This document shows positions 49,255 through 57,532 of a DNA stretch of 64,000 nucleotides, in pieces. Positions within the stretch are counted from its first letter, which is position 1. Every line of letters starts with the position of its first letter. The stretch is from Streptomyces thermolilacinus SPC6 (GTDB lineage Bacteria; Actinomycetota; Actinomycetes; Streptomycetales; Streptomycetaceae). The notes below the pieces were generated by a model, which did not search any database, had not been told where the DNA came from, and was given only the letters and a program-made list of their open reading frames with translations. Both the position numbers and the translations under genes were made by a program. The stretch lies in contig NZ_ASHX02000001.1 in the NCBI RefSeq assembly GCF_000478605.2, forward strand, positions 4,479,001 to 4,543,000, given 5' to 3'.

Positions 49255-50663
49255 GGGCGTTCTCCTGCCGGTGCGGTCCACGGCTCCCCGGCGGGCGGGC
49301 GGGCCGGGCCGGGCGTCGGCCCGGTGCTGGTGCCGTACGAGGACGGCGGCGGTGCGGGGTCGTACGCGGGGGGTGGTGGAGCGGTGCCGAACGGGGACTG
49401 CGGTGGCGCCGTGTCGTACGAGGACGGCGGCTCGGGGCTCTCGTACGGGGACGGCATGGGGGACGGGGCGGCGGACGGCGGTTCGGGGGCCGCGGGGGGC
49501 GGGGCGTACGCGCGCGGGGCGGGGGGCGGCGGCGACGGGGTGGGCCAGTGGCCGGAGCGGACCGACGGCTCCTCCGTGACCGTCGGCAGCTCCTCCGTCA
49601 TGGGCACCCGCTCGGCGTACGGGGCTTCCCCGCGCCCCGGACCGGCCGCCGCACCCCCGCTGCCCGCGCCTCCGAGGCCCGTACCGCCGCCCAGCGACAC
49701 GGCGCGGTACCCGGCGGACAGTCCCGCGCCCGCACCGGTCGGCCGCCGGGGACGGTCTCTCGGCAACGGCGGGACCTCCGGGGCGGCCCGGTCGGCATCG
49801 GCGCGGCGCGGCGGCTCGAAGCGGGACTCCTGCTCGTACGGGTGCGGGCGCGGCGCCTCGGCGGCGCCGTACGCGCCCGGCAGCGGCGCCGACGACAGGT
49901 TGCGGCGGGCCCGCCGGGGCCCCCTGCGCACCGCGCCGAACGGGGCGGCGACGGCACCGCCCGGGACGGGCCCCAGCAGGTTCGTGACTCGCTCGGCCAG
50001 CTCCCGCTGCACCCGCGTCGGCAGCAGCCGCACGGACACGGCGGCGGCGACCGCCGCCAGCGACAGCCCGTACAGGACGACGACCCAGGAGGCCGCCGGA
50101 CGGCCCGCGTACAGACCGTGGATCAGTGCCGCGCACCACGCCGGGTACGCGAGCATGTGCAGAGGCCGCCAGCGGGCGGCGATCGCGCCGCGGCCCGCCA
50201 GCGTGCTGCGCAGCGCGCCGGTCGAGGCGACGGCCACCATCAGCAGACCGGCCAGCGAGCCGAAGCCGATGAGGCCCGCGGAGCCGGAAACGCCGAGCCC
50301 GAACGGTATGAGGGCGCCGATGAGTTCGACGTGCCCGAGGGACACCTTGACGGTGCCGTGCAGCAGCAGGAAGCCCAGCGACGCGACGGCCGTCCCGCGG
50401 TGGACGGCCTGGGCGAGCAGACGCTGGCGGGGGGTCAGGAGAAGGCGGTCCGTCGCGACCAGCGCCCAGGCGACGGACGCCGTCAGCGAGACCAGGGACA
50501 GAACACCGGTTCCGAAATCCAGGAACTCGCGGAAACCGTCGCTTCCGCCAATGACCGGAAGGGGAAGGAGCACAAGGGCGGCCACGTACAAGCCGCCCTG
50601 TACCGGACGGCTCAGGCCCGCCTTGTCGGCGGGGGAAGAACGGATCTTGCGATGAGGGGTCAT
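49251..50663 (-). CDS. Ferric-reductase-like bis-heme membrane protein
   Basis: 470 residues. The first 220 hold six membrane helices with two His pairs: AVHRGTAVASLGFLLLHG (H-x13-H) and PLHMLAYPAWCAALIHG (H-x12-H), the exact spacing used to hold two hemes in ferric reductases and NOX proteins. The FAD/NAD domain that normally follows is absent; instead 250 residues of Pro/Ser/Tyr/Ala-rich, disordered-looking cytoplasmic tail. The NAD(P)H module is instead the next, overlapping gene (NuoF-ferredoxin). Together they would move electrons across the membrane to an outside acceptor. ATG start, GGAGTCG upstream. Acceptor unknown. Confidence 0.8.
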   Translation of the reverse strand: MTPHRKIRSSPADKAGLSRPVQGGLYVAALVLLPLPVIGGSDGFREFLDFGTGVLSLVSLTASVAWALVATDRLLLTPRQRLLAQAVHRGTAVASLGFLLLHGTVKVSLGHVELIGALIPFGLGVSGSAGLIGFGSLAGLLMVAVASTGALRSTLAGRGAIAARWRPLHMLAYPAWCAALIHGLYAGRPAASWVVVLYGLSLAAVAAAVSVRLLPTRVQRELAERVTNLLGPVPGGAVAAPFGAVRRGPRRARRNLSSAPLPGAYGAAEAPRPHPYEQESRFEPPRRADADRAAPEVPPLPRDRPRRPTGAGAGLSAGYRAVSLGGGTGLGGAGSGGAAAGPGRGEAPYAERVPMTEELPTVTEEPSVRSGHWPTPSPPPPAPRAYAPPPAAPEPPSAAPSPMPSPYESPEPPSSYDTAPPQSPFGTAPPPPAYDPAPPPSSYGTSTGPTPGPARPPAGEPWTAPAGERP

Positions 50664-50897
50664 GGGCGACTCCGAATGGTGCGGATGAGGTCCCGTTGGC
50701 GCATGCTATGGCCGCTCATACCGGTGAGTACGCCGTTTGAGGGTTTACTGAGACGACTGGCCGACAACTGACTCGGGGGTTGCCCAGGAACGCGCCGATA
50801 CGCCGAGTAACCGGGTACACGCGCGTAGCGCGACGGTTACGCGACTGGCCGTGTCCGGGTGGCGGGACGCTCGATGCGCCGTACGGGGGCGCTGCTG
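50664..50897. other. Divergent intergenic region before leuS leader
   Basis: About 230 bp between the divergent redox gene and the leuS leader. It should hold both promoters; only the leader -10 (50898) is clear. No gene seen. Confidence 0.5.
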
Positions 50898-50903
50898 TAC
50901 CCT
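50898..50903 (+). promoter_or_regulatory. -10 element of leuS leader
   Basis: TACCCT six bases before the leader-peptide ATG; the leader would be translated from the very 5' end of the mRNA. Confidence 0.6.
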
Positions 50904-50909
50904 GACGCC

Positions 50910-50948
50910 ATGCGTGCCGTACGCCTTCTGCTTAGCGAGCCGCGCTGA
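50910..50948 (+). CDS. Leucine leader peptide of leuS
   Basis: Twelve codons, MRAVRLLLSEPR then TGA. Three Leu codons in a row (CTT CTG CTT), two of them CTT, a rare codon in this genome. It sits 6 nt after a -10 element and 45 nt before an intrinsic terminator that precedes leuS. A ribosome stalled at these codons when charged tRNA-Leu is short would free the mRNA to adopt a different fold, the standard logic of amino-acid attenuation. The arrangement is seen directly; the mechanism is inferred. Confidence 0.75.
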   Translation: MRAVRLLLSEPR

Positions 50949-50951
50949 TCA

Positions 50952-50987
50952 GTGCCGGCGGATGAGAAATCCGCTCGGAATCGGCGC
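50952..50987 (+). promoter_or_regulatory. Leader RNA hairpin upstream of attenuator
   Basis: Two stacked helices: 50952-50957 with 50982-50987 (one G-U) and 50958-50963 with 50969-50974, starting 4 nt after the leader stop. A stalled ribosome on the Leu codons would alter this fold. Which alternative pairing acts as antiterminator is not certain. Confidence 0.5.
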
Positions 50988-50992
50988 GGCGT

Positions 50993-51016
50993 CCCCTCCT
51001 GTGCGAGGGGTTTTTT
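50993..51016 (+). terminator. leuS attenuator (intrinsic terminator)
   Basis: CCCCTC (50993-50998) pairs with GAGGGG (51005-51010), loop of 6, followed directly by six T. One of the few true U-tract terminators in the window, 77 nt before the leuS ATG. Confidence 0.85.
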
Positions 51017-51092
51017 CATTTCGCCGCGCTGACGGAATCGGGGCGCGGTGGCGGCAGCGACGCAGAGACGATCGATGGAGCTTCAGAGGATC

Positions 51093-53960
51093 ATGACCGA
51101 GACGAATTCGGCTGCCGAGACGGCGGCCCCGCATCGTTATACGGCGGCCATGGCGGCCGACATCGAGGCACGCTGGCAGGACTTCTGGGACGCCGACGGC
51201 ACTTACGCGGCGCCGAACCCGAGCGGCGATCTGGCGGGCGACCCGGAGCTGGCCGCCCGGCCCAAGAAGTTCATCATGGACATGTTCCCGTACCCGTCCG
51301 GTGCCGGCCTGCACGTCGGCCACCCGCTGGGGTACATCGCCACCGACGTGTACGCCCGGTACCAGCGCATGACCGGCCACAACGTCCTGCACACCCTGGG
51401 CTTCGACGCCTTCGGGCTGCCCGCCGAGCAGTACGCCGTGCAGACCGGCACGCACCCGCGGGTGTCGACCGAGGCGAACATGGAGAACATGAAGGCCCAG
51501 CTGCGCCGGCTGGGCCTGGGCCACGACAAGCGCCGGTCGTTCGCCACGATCGACCCGGACTACTACAAGTGGACCCAGTGGATCTTCCTGCAGATCTTCA
51601 ACTCCTGGTACGACGAGGAGGCGAGGAAGGCCCGCCCGATCGCCGAGCTGGTCGCCCAGTTCGAGAGCGGTGAGCGCGCCGTACCGGGCACCACGCGCGC
51701 GTGGGGCGAGCTGACCGCGCCCGAGCGGGCCGACGTGCTGAGCCAGTACCGCCTGGCGTACGCCTCCGACGCGCCGGTCAACTGGTGCCCCGGTCTGGGC
51801 ACCGTCCTGGCCAATGAAGAGGTGACCGCCGACGGCCGCTCCGAGCGCGGCAACTTCCCGGTCTTCAAGGCGAAGCTGCGCCAGTGGAACATGCGCATCA
51901 CGGCCTACGCGGACCGCCTGCTGGAGGACCTGGACGCGCTGGACTGGCCCGAGGCCATCAAGCTGCAGCAGCGCAACTGGATCGGCCGTTCCGAGGGCGC
52001 CCGCGTGGACTTCCCCGTCGGCGACGACGCGATCACCGTCTTCACCACCCGCCCGGACACGCTGTTCGGCGCCACGTACATGGTGCTGGCCCCGGAGCAC
52101 GACCTGGTCGACAAGATCGTCCCGGACGCGTGGCCGGCCGGTACGCCCGCGCTGTGGACGGGCGGGCACGCCACCCCGGCGCTGGCCGTCGACGCCTACC
52201 GCAAGCAGGCCGCCACCAAGTCCGACGTGGAGCGGCAGGCCGACGCCAAGGAGAAGACCGGCGTCTTCACCGGCGCCCACGCCGTCAACCCGGTCAGCGG
52301 CGAACGCGTCCCGGTCTTCATCGCCGACTACGTGCTGATGGGCTACGGCACGGGCGCCATCATGGCCGTCCCGGCCCACGACAACCGCGACTTCGCCTTC
52401 GCCCGCGCCTTCGACCTGCCCATGCGCTGTGTCGTCGAGCCGAGCGACGACCGCGGCACGGACCCGGCCGCCTGGGACGACGCGTTCGACTCGTACGACG
52501 CCAAGATCATCGCGTCGGCCAACGACGACGTGTCCCTGGACGGGCTGGGCGTCGTCGAGGCCAAGGCGGAGATCACCCGCTGGCTGGAGTCCCGCGGCAT
52601 CGGCGAGGGTACCGTCAACTTCCGCCTGCGCGATTGGCTGTTCAGCCGCCAGCGGTACTGGGGCGAGCCCTTCCCGATCGTCTACGACGAGGACGGCGTC
52701 GCCCACCCGCTGCCCGAGTCGATGCTGCCGCTGGAGCTGCCGGAGGTGGACGACTACGCGCCGCGCACGTTCGACCCGGACGACGCCGACACGCAGCCCG
52801 AGACCCCGCTGTCCCGCAACGAGGACTGGGTGAACGTCACCCTGGACCTGGGCGACGGCCCCAAGCGGTACCGCCGCGAGACCAACACCATGCCCAACTG
52901 GGCCGGTTCCTGCTGGTACGAGCTGCGCTACCTGGACCCGTACAACAGCGAGCGGCTGGTCGACCCGGAGATCGAGCAGTACTGGATGGGCCCGCGCGAC
53001 GGCATGCCGCACGGCGGTGTCGACCTGTACGTGGGCGGCGCCGAACACGCCGTGCTGCACCTGCTGTACGCCCGGTTCTGGTCGAAGGTCCTGTACGACC
53101 TGGGCCACGTCTCGTCCGCCGAGCCGTTCCACCGGCTGTTCAACCAGGGCATGATCCAGGCGTACGTGTACCGCGACGCGCGCGGCATCGCCGTCCCGGC
53201 CGCCGAGGTCGAGGAGCGCGACGGCGCGTTCTGGTACCAGGGCGAGAAGGTCAGCCGCGTCCTGGGCAAGATGGGCAAGTCCCTGAAGAACGCCGTCACC
53301 CCGGACGAGATCTGCGCCGAGTACGGCGCCGACACGCTGCGCCTGTACGAGATGGCCATGGGCCCCCTGGACGTGTCCCGCCCCTGGGACACGCGCGCGG
53401 TGGTGGGCCAGTACCGGCTGCTGCAGCGGCTGTGGCGCAACATCGTGGACGAGTCGACCGGCGAGGTCACGGTCGTGGACGCCGAGCCGGACGAGGACAC
53501 CCTGCGTGCCCTGCACAAGGCCGTCGACGGCGTCTCCCAGGACATGGCCGCGATGCGCTTCAACACGGCCATCGCCAAGATCACCGAGCTGAACAACCAC
53601 CTGACCAAGACCGGTGGCGCGGTGTCCCAGTCGGTCGCCGAGCGGCTGGTGCTGCTGGTCGCGCCGCTGGCCCCGCACATCGCCGAGGAGCTGTGGCGCA
53701 AGCTGGGCCACAGCGACTCCGTCGTCCACCAGGACTTCCCGGTCGCCGACCCGGCGTACGTCGTGGACGAGACCGTGACCTGCGTCGTGCAGATCAAGGG
53801 CAAGGTCAAGGCGCGGCTGGAGGTCTCCCCGTCCATCACGGACGCGGAGCTGGAGGCGCTGGCCCTGGCGGAGCCGGCGGTCGTCGCGGCTCTGGGCGGC
53901 GCGGACATCCGCAAGGTCATCGCCCGCGCGCCGAGGCTGGTGAACATCGTCCCGGCGTGA
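51093..53960 (+). CDS. leuS: Leucyl-tRNA synthetase
   Basis: 955 residues, full length. Class I synthetase charging tRNA-Leu. HIGH motif seen as GLHVGHPLG; TLGFDAFGLPAEQYAV; the CP1 editing domain (about 250-450) with TTRPDTLFGATYMVLAPEH and GTGAIMAVPAHDNRDFAF (the editing-site Asp); KMSKS seen as KMGKSLKN; DTLRLYEMAMGPLD; anticodon-binding and C-terminal domains follow. Start ATG 51093 with AGAGGA upstream; earlier in-frame ATG codons lack support. Expression is probably controlled by the Leu leader and attenuator before it. A long hairpin follows. Confidence 0.98.
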   Translation: MTETNSAAETAAPHRYTAAMAADIEARWQDFWDADGTYAAPNPSGDLAGDPELAARPKKFIMDMFPYPSGAGLHVGHPLGYIATDVYARYQRMTGHNVLHTLGFDAFGLPAEQYAVQTGTHPRVSTEANMENMKAQLRRLGLGHDKRRSFATIDPDYYKWTQWIFLQIFNSWYDEEARKARPIAELVAQFESGERAVPGTTRAWGELTAPERADVLSQYRLAYASDAPVNWCPGLGTVLANEEVTADGRSERGNFPVFKAKLRQWNMRITAYADRLLEDLDALDWPEAIKLQQRNWIGRSEGARVDFPVGDDAITVFTTRPDTLFGATYMVLAPEHDLVDKIVPDAWPAGTPALWTGGHATPALAVDAYRKQAATKSDVERQADAKEKTGVFTGAHAVNPVSGERVPVFIADYVLMGYGTGAIMAVPAHDNRDFAFARAFDLPMRCVVEPSDDRGTDPAAWDDAFDSYDAKIIASANDDVSLDGLGVVEAKAEITRWLESRGIGEGTVNFRLRDWLFSRQRYWGEPFPIVYDEDGVAHPLPESMLPLELPEVDDYAPRTFDPDDADTQPETPLSRNEDWVNVTLDLGDGPKRYRRETNTMPNWAGSCWYELRYLDPYNSERLVDPEIEQYWMGPRDGMPHGGVDLYVGGAEHAVLHLLYARFWSKVLYDLGHVSSAEPFHRLFNQGMIQAYVYRDARGIAVPAAEVEERDGAFWYQGEKVSRVLGKMGKSLKNAVTPDEICAEYGADTLRLYEMAMGPLDVSRPWDTRAVVGQYRLLQRLWRNIVDESTGEVTVVDAEPDEDTLRALHKAVDGVSQDMAAMRFNTAIAKITELNNHLTKTGGAVSQSVAERLVLLVAPLAPHIAEELWRKLGHSDSVVHQDFPVADPAYVVDETVTCVVQIKGKVKARLEVSPSITDAELEALALAEPAVVAALGGADIRKVIARAPRLVNIVPA

Positions 53961-54008
53961 CCGGCCACCGGGTGACGTCATGTGATGTCGTCCCGGATTC
54001 GTCCCCTA

Positions 54009-54048
54009 GGGGCAGGTTGGGGGTTCATCGGAACCCTCAACCTGCCCC
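54009..54048 (+). terminator. leuS terminator
   Basis: Eighteen-base-pair stem (54009-54026 with 54031-54048, one G-U), loop ATCG, 48 nt after the leuS stop. Confidence 0.9.
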
Positions 54049-54092
54049 TGGGCGTTTACCGTGGAGAGAACACACGACGACGAGGGGACTCC

Positions 54093-54959
54093 ATGACAGC
54101 CGCGATCGTGATCCTGGCGCTGCTACTCGTCGCCTTCGTCGCGCTCGGCGTGTACGTCGGCGTCAAGGCGGTCAAGGCTGCCAAGCGCGGTGTCGACCGC
54201 ACCCTCACCCAGGCCCGGCGCACGGTCGAGGACACGACGCTCCGCGCCAAGACCTACGGCCAGGGCGGAGTCGCCGGTGAGCTGGCACAGCTGCGGCTCT
54301 CCCTGCGCACCTCCATGCGGGCCACCCAGGAGGCGCTGGAGGCCGGCGCTCCGGAGGACGCCTCGCTCCAGGAGTCGCTGGAGCTGTTCCGGCGGCTCAG
54401 CGCCCATGGGCACGAGCTGGACGAGGAGCTGAAGCGGCTGGAGCGCGACCCCGACAAGACCACGGTCGCGGGGCGGCTGGACGACCTGCGGGAGCGCACA
54501 CGGCGGATCACGGAATCCGCCGACTCGCTGCGCTGGGCGGCCCGCGACCGGGCGCAGCGGTTCGCGCAGGACGACCTCGACGTGCTCAGCGCACAGATCG
54601 ACATGGAGGCCGGTGCGCTGCGCCACTGGTCGGAGACGGCCGGCCCCGAGTCGGCGGACCGCGGCGAGCGCCAGGCCGCGGCACCCGAGCAGGACCGCCC
54701 GGCGGCCGAGTCGACCGCTTCGCCCGGCCGCGACCGTACGCAGGTGTCGTGGCCCGAGCCGCCCACCGGGCCCACGCCCACCCAGCTCTGGCCCGCCGAG
54801 GCGGAGGCGGCCGAGGACGAGAGCGCCGCGACGGACACCCGACGCGGCTCCGGCAGCGCCCCGGCCGACGGCGCCCGCCCGGCCATCACCGCCCGCGACC
54901 CGCGCCTCGGCACCGGCTACCCGTGGCAGAAGTCGGCACGGCCCGAGACCACCAACTGA
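54093..54959 (+). CDS. Membrane-anchored coiled-coil protein
   Basis: 288 residues, function unknown. One N-terminal membrane helix (about 3-25: AAIVILALLLVAFVALGVYVGV), then about 175 residues of charged heptad-like helix (LAQLRLSLRTSMRATQEALEAG, ESLELFRRLSAHGHELDEELKRLERDPD, LDDLRERTRRITESADSLRWAARDRAQRF), then a Pro/Glu-rich tail. The layout fits a scaffold or partner of an envelope complex. Start ATG 54093 with GAGGGGA 6-11 nt upstream; the frame is open earlier across the leuS terminator, which is not coding. Confidence 0.72.
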   Translation: MTAAIVILALLLVAFVALGVYVGVKAVKAAKRGVDRTLTQARRTVEDTTLRAKTYGQGGVAGELAQLRLSLRTSMRATQEALEAGAPEDASLQESLELFRRLSAHGHELDEELKRLERDPDKTTVAGRLDDLRERTRRITESADSLRWAARDRAQRFAQDDLDVLSAQIDMEAGALRHWSETAGPESADRGERQAAAPEQDRPAAESTASPGRDRTQVSWPEPPTGPTPTQLWPAEAEAAEDESAATDTRRGSGSAPADGARPAITARDPRLGTGYPWQKSARPETTN

Positions 54960-55255
54960 CGGGCCGGGTGGGCGCGCGGGCGCTCGCGGTGAACGGGACG
55001 CGTGTCGGCTGGGGAGAGGTGTGCGGGGTCGTGCGCTGACCGGAGCGGTGCCGGGACGAGTGCTGCGCTGAGTCTGTGTGCTGACCTGCTGGCCGGGGAG
55101 ATGCGCTGGGCCGGGCGCGGGTAGGGCGCATCGTGCCCGGTGGGCGCGGCCCGGATCCGGTGCTGACCGTCCTGCCCCGGTGTGCGGACGGTGGGCCCCT
55201 GCCGTGTTGACCAGCGGTGAACGGGCCCGGGCTGCCTTCGGGTGCCGCCTGCGGG
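54960..55255 (+). other. Intergenic region before DegV gene, no gene seen
   Basis: About 300 bp, GC-rich, with recurring GTGCTG/GCGCTG motifs (55000-55170). No ribosome site with a credible start was found. Confidence 0.4.
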
Positions 55256-55261
55256 TAACCT
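55256..55261 (+). promoter_or_regulatory. -10 element, leaderless DegV gene
   Basis: TAACCT, seven bases before the ATG at 55269, with no ribosome site between. Confidence 0.5.
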
Positions 55262-55268
55262 CCCGGTC

Positions 55269-56114
55269 ATGTCCCGCCATGTCGCGATCGTCACCGATTC
55301 CACGGCCTACCTGCCGCCGCAGACGATGGAGCGGCACGGTATCAGCGCGGTACCGCTGACGGTCGTCCTCGGAGACCAGGCTCTGGAAGAGGGCACCGAG
55401 ATCTCGGCCCGCTCCCTCGCCCAGGCCCTTCAGAAGCGCCGCTCGGTCACCACGTCCCGGCCCAGCCCGGAGATGTTCGCCGCGCGCTACCGCGAGATCG
55501 CGGAGGGCGGTGCCACCGGGATCGTCTCGCTGCACCTGTCGGCGGAGCTGTCCGGAACCTACGAGGCGGCGCTGCTGGCGGCGCGCGAGGCGCCCGTGCC
55601 GGTGCGGGTCGTGGACACGGGCATGATCGCCATGGCGCTGGGGTTCTGCGCCGTCGCCGCCGCCGAGGCCGCAGAGGCAGGCTGCGGCCTGGACGAGGTG
55701 GTGGCGGCGGCCGAGAAACGTGCCTCCGGCACCTCCGCGTACTTCTACGTGGACACCCTCGACTACCTCCGGCGCGGTGGGCGCATCGGCGCGGCCCGGG
55801 CCCTCCTCGGCTCGGCACTGGCGGTCAAGCCCCTGCTGGAGCTGAGCGGCGGGCGTATCGAGCCGAGGGAGAAGGTGCGCACCGCGTCGAAGGCCATCGC
55901 CCGGCTCGAGGAGATCGCAGTCGAGCGGGCGGGCAGGGCGCCCGTCGATATCGCCGTGCACCACCTTGCCGCCGCAGAGCGGGCGGACACGCTGGCCGAG
56001 CATCTGCGCGACCGGGTCCCGGGCCTGGCCGAGCTGCATGTCAGCGAGGTCGGCGCGGTGATCGGCGCACACACGGGTCCGGGGCTGCTGGGAGTAGTCG
56101 TCTCACAGCGCTGA
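55269..56114 (+). CDS. DegV-family fatty-acid-binding protein
   Basis: 281 residues. DegV fold: VAIVTDSTAYLPP, VPLTVVLGD, SRPSPEMFAARYREIAEGGATGIVSLHLSAELSGTYEAA, VVDTGMIAMALGF and YVDTLDYLRRGGRIGAA, then VKPLLELSGGRIEPREKVRT. These proteins bind a fatty acid in a deep pocket; in Firmicutes relatives (FakB) deliver it to the kinase FakA. No FakA-like kinase is next to it here. Start ATG 55269; an in-frame ATG nine codons earlier lacks support. Probably its own leaderless transcription unit. Followed by comEA. Confidence 0.92.
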   Translation: MSRHVAIVTDSTAYLPPQTMERHGISAVPLTVVLGDQALEEGTEISARSLAQALQKRRSVTTSRPSPEMFAARYREIAEGGATGIVSLHLSAELSGTYEAALLAAREAPVPVRVVDTGMIAMALGFCAVAAAEAAEAGCGLDEVVAAAEKRASGTSAYFYVDTLDYLRRGGRIGAARALLGSALAVKPLLELSGGRIEPREKVRTASKAIARLEEIAVERAGRAPVDIAVHHLAAAERADTLAEHLRDRVPGLAELHVSEVGAVIGAHTGPGLLGVVVSQR

Positions 56115-56211
56115 ATCCAGTCGTTTCACCCCTCCGGGCGACGGGGTTTTCCACAACTGCCGGGTTATCCACGGAAATCGGCAGAGCTCACCGCGATCGC
56201 ACGGATGTGTC

Positions 56212-56217
56212 TACCGT
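56212..56217 (+). promoter_or_regulatory. -10 element, leaderless comEA
   Basis: TACCGT, seven bases before the ATG at 56225. Confidence 0.5.
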
Positions 56218-56224
56218 CGATGGC

Positions 56225-57532
56225 ATGACGACACGAACACACTCCGTGACCACCGCCGACGCGACGGACGCGTCCCGCGTACCCGGCGCAGCCCTCCCGG
56301 CCCAGCTTCACACCGCACCTCATGCCTCTCGCGCACCTCTCGCGTCGGGTGCACCTGTCACGCCTCTCGCGCCGCAGGCTTCGACCGAATCACTCACACC
56401 CCACGCACCCGGTACGCCTCTCATGTCCCAAGAACCCGGCACGCCCCTCACATCCCGCGCACCTGGCACACCTCTCATGGCCCGGCCGCCCGGTGCACCT
56501 CTGGGCTCCCGGCGGCCCGGTGCGACGAGCGGTCCGGGGCGGGCCCGTGACTCGGACAGCCGGACGCGTGGTCGCGCGGGCGGAAGGCCCCGTGGTCGGC
56601 ACCGCGCGGGCGGCTCGGACGCCCGGGCCGCCGTGCCACCCGCGTCGGCCCTCAGGAGCAGGGCCGACGCGCTGATGGCGGGCACCGACCCGCCGCCGCG
56701 CCCGTGCGAGGTGCCACCGCCGCCCGCCGAGGCGTCCGCACCGCCGCAGGTGCCCTGCCCGGCCGCGCCGAGCGTGCGCGGCGGTGAGCGGTGGAGGGCC
56801 GCGCTGCGGGACCGGTTACCCGTGTGGGTACAGGTCAGGTGCGGGCTCGAACGCCGGACGCTGGCAGCGCTGGCCGTCGTCCTGGTCGTGGGGGCGGTCC
56901 TCGCCGGGCGCTACTTCTGGGCAGGCCGCCCCGAGGCCGTGCACGCCCCCGAAGTGGTCGGACGCGCCGGGGCCACGGTGACCGCCCCCGCCGGACCGCC
57001 GCAGTCGTCCACCGCCCCACAGGCCGCTTCCGCCGCAGCAGTGGCCGTGCCGCCGGGCTCGTCTTCAGCCGCCGGTTCGACTCCGGCCGTGGTCGTGGTC
57101 GATGTGAGCGGCAAGGTACGGCGTCCCGGCGTGCTGCGGCTCCCGATGGGCGCCCGCGTCGTGGACGCGCTCCGGGCGGCGGGTGGCGTCCCCCCGGGCA
57201 CGGACACCACCGGGCTCAACCGGGCGCGCGTCCTCATGGACGGCGAACACGTCGTGGTCGGTGTCCCGGCCCCCGCCGCTCCTCCCGGCGCCCTGCCGGT
57301 GGCGGCCCCGCAGGGGGTCCCCGGCAGCGGGGGCGCGGAGGGTCCGGTCAGCCTGAACACCGCCACCGTCGAGCAGTTGGACACACTGCCCGGGGTGGGG
57401 CCGGTCCTCGCCCGCCATATCGTCGAGCACCGCACCCAGCGCGGCGGCTTCCGGTCTGTTGAGGAGCTGCGCGAAGTCCGAGGCATCGGCGACCGCAGGT
57501 TCGCCGACCTCCGTCCCCGCGTACGGCTGTGA
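56225..57532 (+). CDS. comEA: ComEA-like DNA-binding protein with long repetitive N terminus
   Basis: 435 residues, twice the usual length. Residues 1-200 are cytoplasmic and low-complexity, with repeats of the type APGTPLMS/EPGTPLTS/PPGAPLGS followed by Gly/Arg- and Pro-rich stretches. A membrane helix lies at about 222-242 (LAALAVVLVVGAVLAGRYFW). Outside, an SLBB domain (about 295-355: VVVDVSGKVRRPGVLRLPMGARVVDALRAAGG) precedes a helix-hairpin-helix pair (about 378-435: SLNTATVEQLDTLPGVGPVLARHIVEHR) that binds DNA. In competent bacteria ComEA hands DNA to ComEC. Stop overlaps the comEC GTG (GTGA). ATG follows a TACCGT -10, probably leaderless. Confidence 0.9.
   Translation: MTTRTHSVTTADATDASRVPGAALPAQLHTAPHASRAPLASGAPVTPLAPQASTESLTPHAPGTPLMSQEPGTPLTSRAPGTPLMARPPGAPLGSRRPGATSGPGRARDSDSRTRGRAGGRPRGRHRAGGSDARAAVPPASALRSRADALMAGTDPPPRPCEVPPPPAEASAPPQVPCPAAPSVRGGERWRAALRDRLPVWVQVRCGLERRTLAALAVVLVVGAVLAGRYFWAGRPEAVHAPEVVGRAGATVTAPAGPPQSSTAPQAASAAAVAVPPGSSSAAGSTPAVVVVDVSGKVRRPGVLRLPMGARVVDALRAAGGVPPGTDTTGLNRARVLMDGEHVVVGVPAPAAPPGALPVAAPQGVPGSGGAEGPVSLNTATVEQLDTLPGVGPVLARHIVEHRTQRGGFRSVEELREVRGIGDRRFADLRPRVRL

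Noticed and set aside
50904..51092. T-box riboswitch for leuS
   Set aside because: No T-box consensus, no specifier loop and a leader far too short; the Leu-rich peptide explains the control better.
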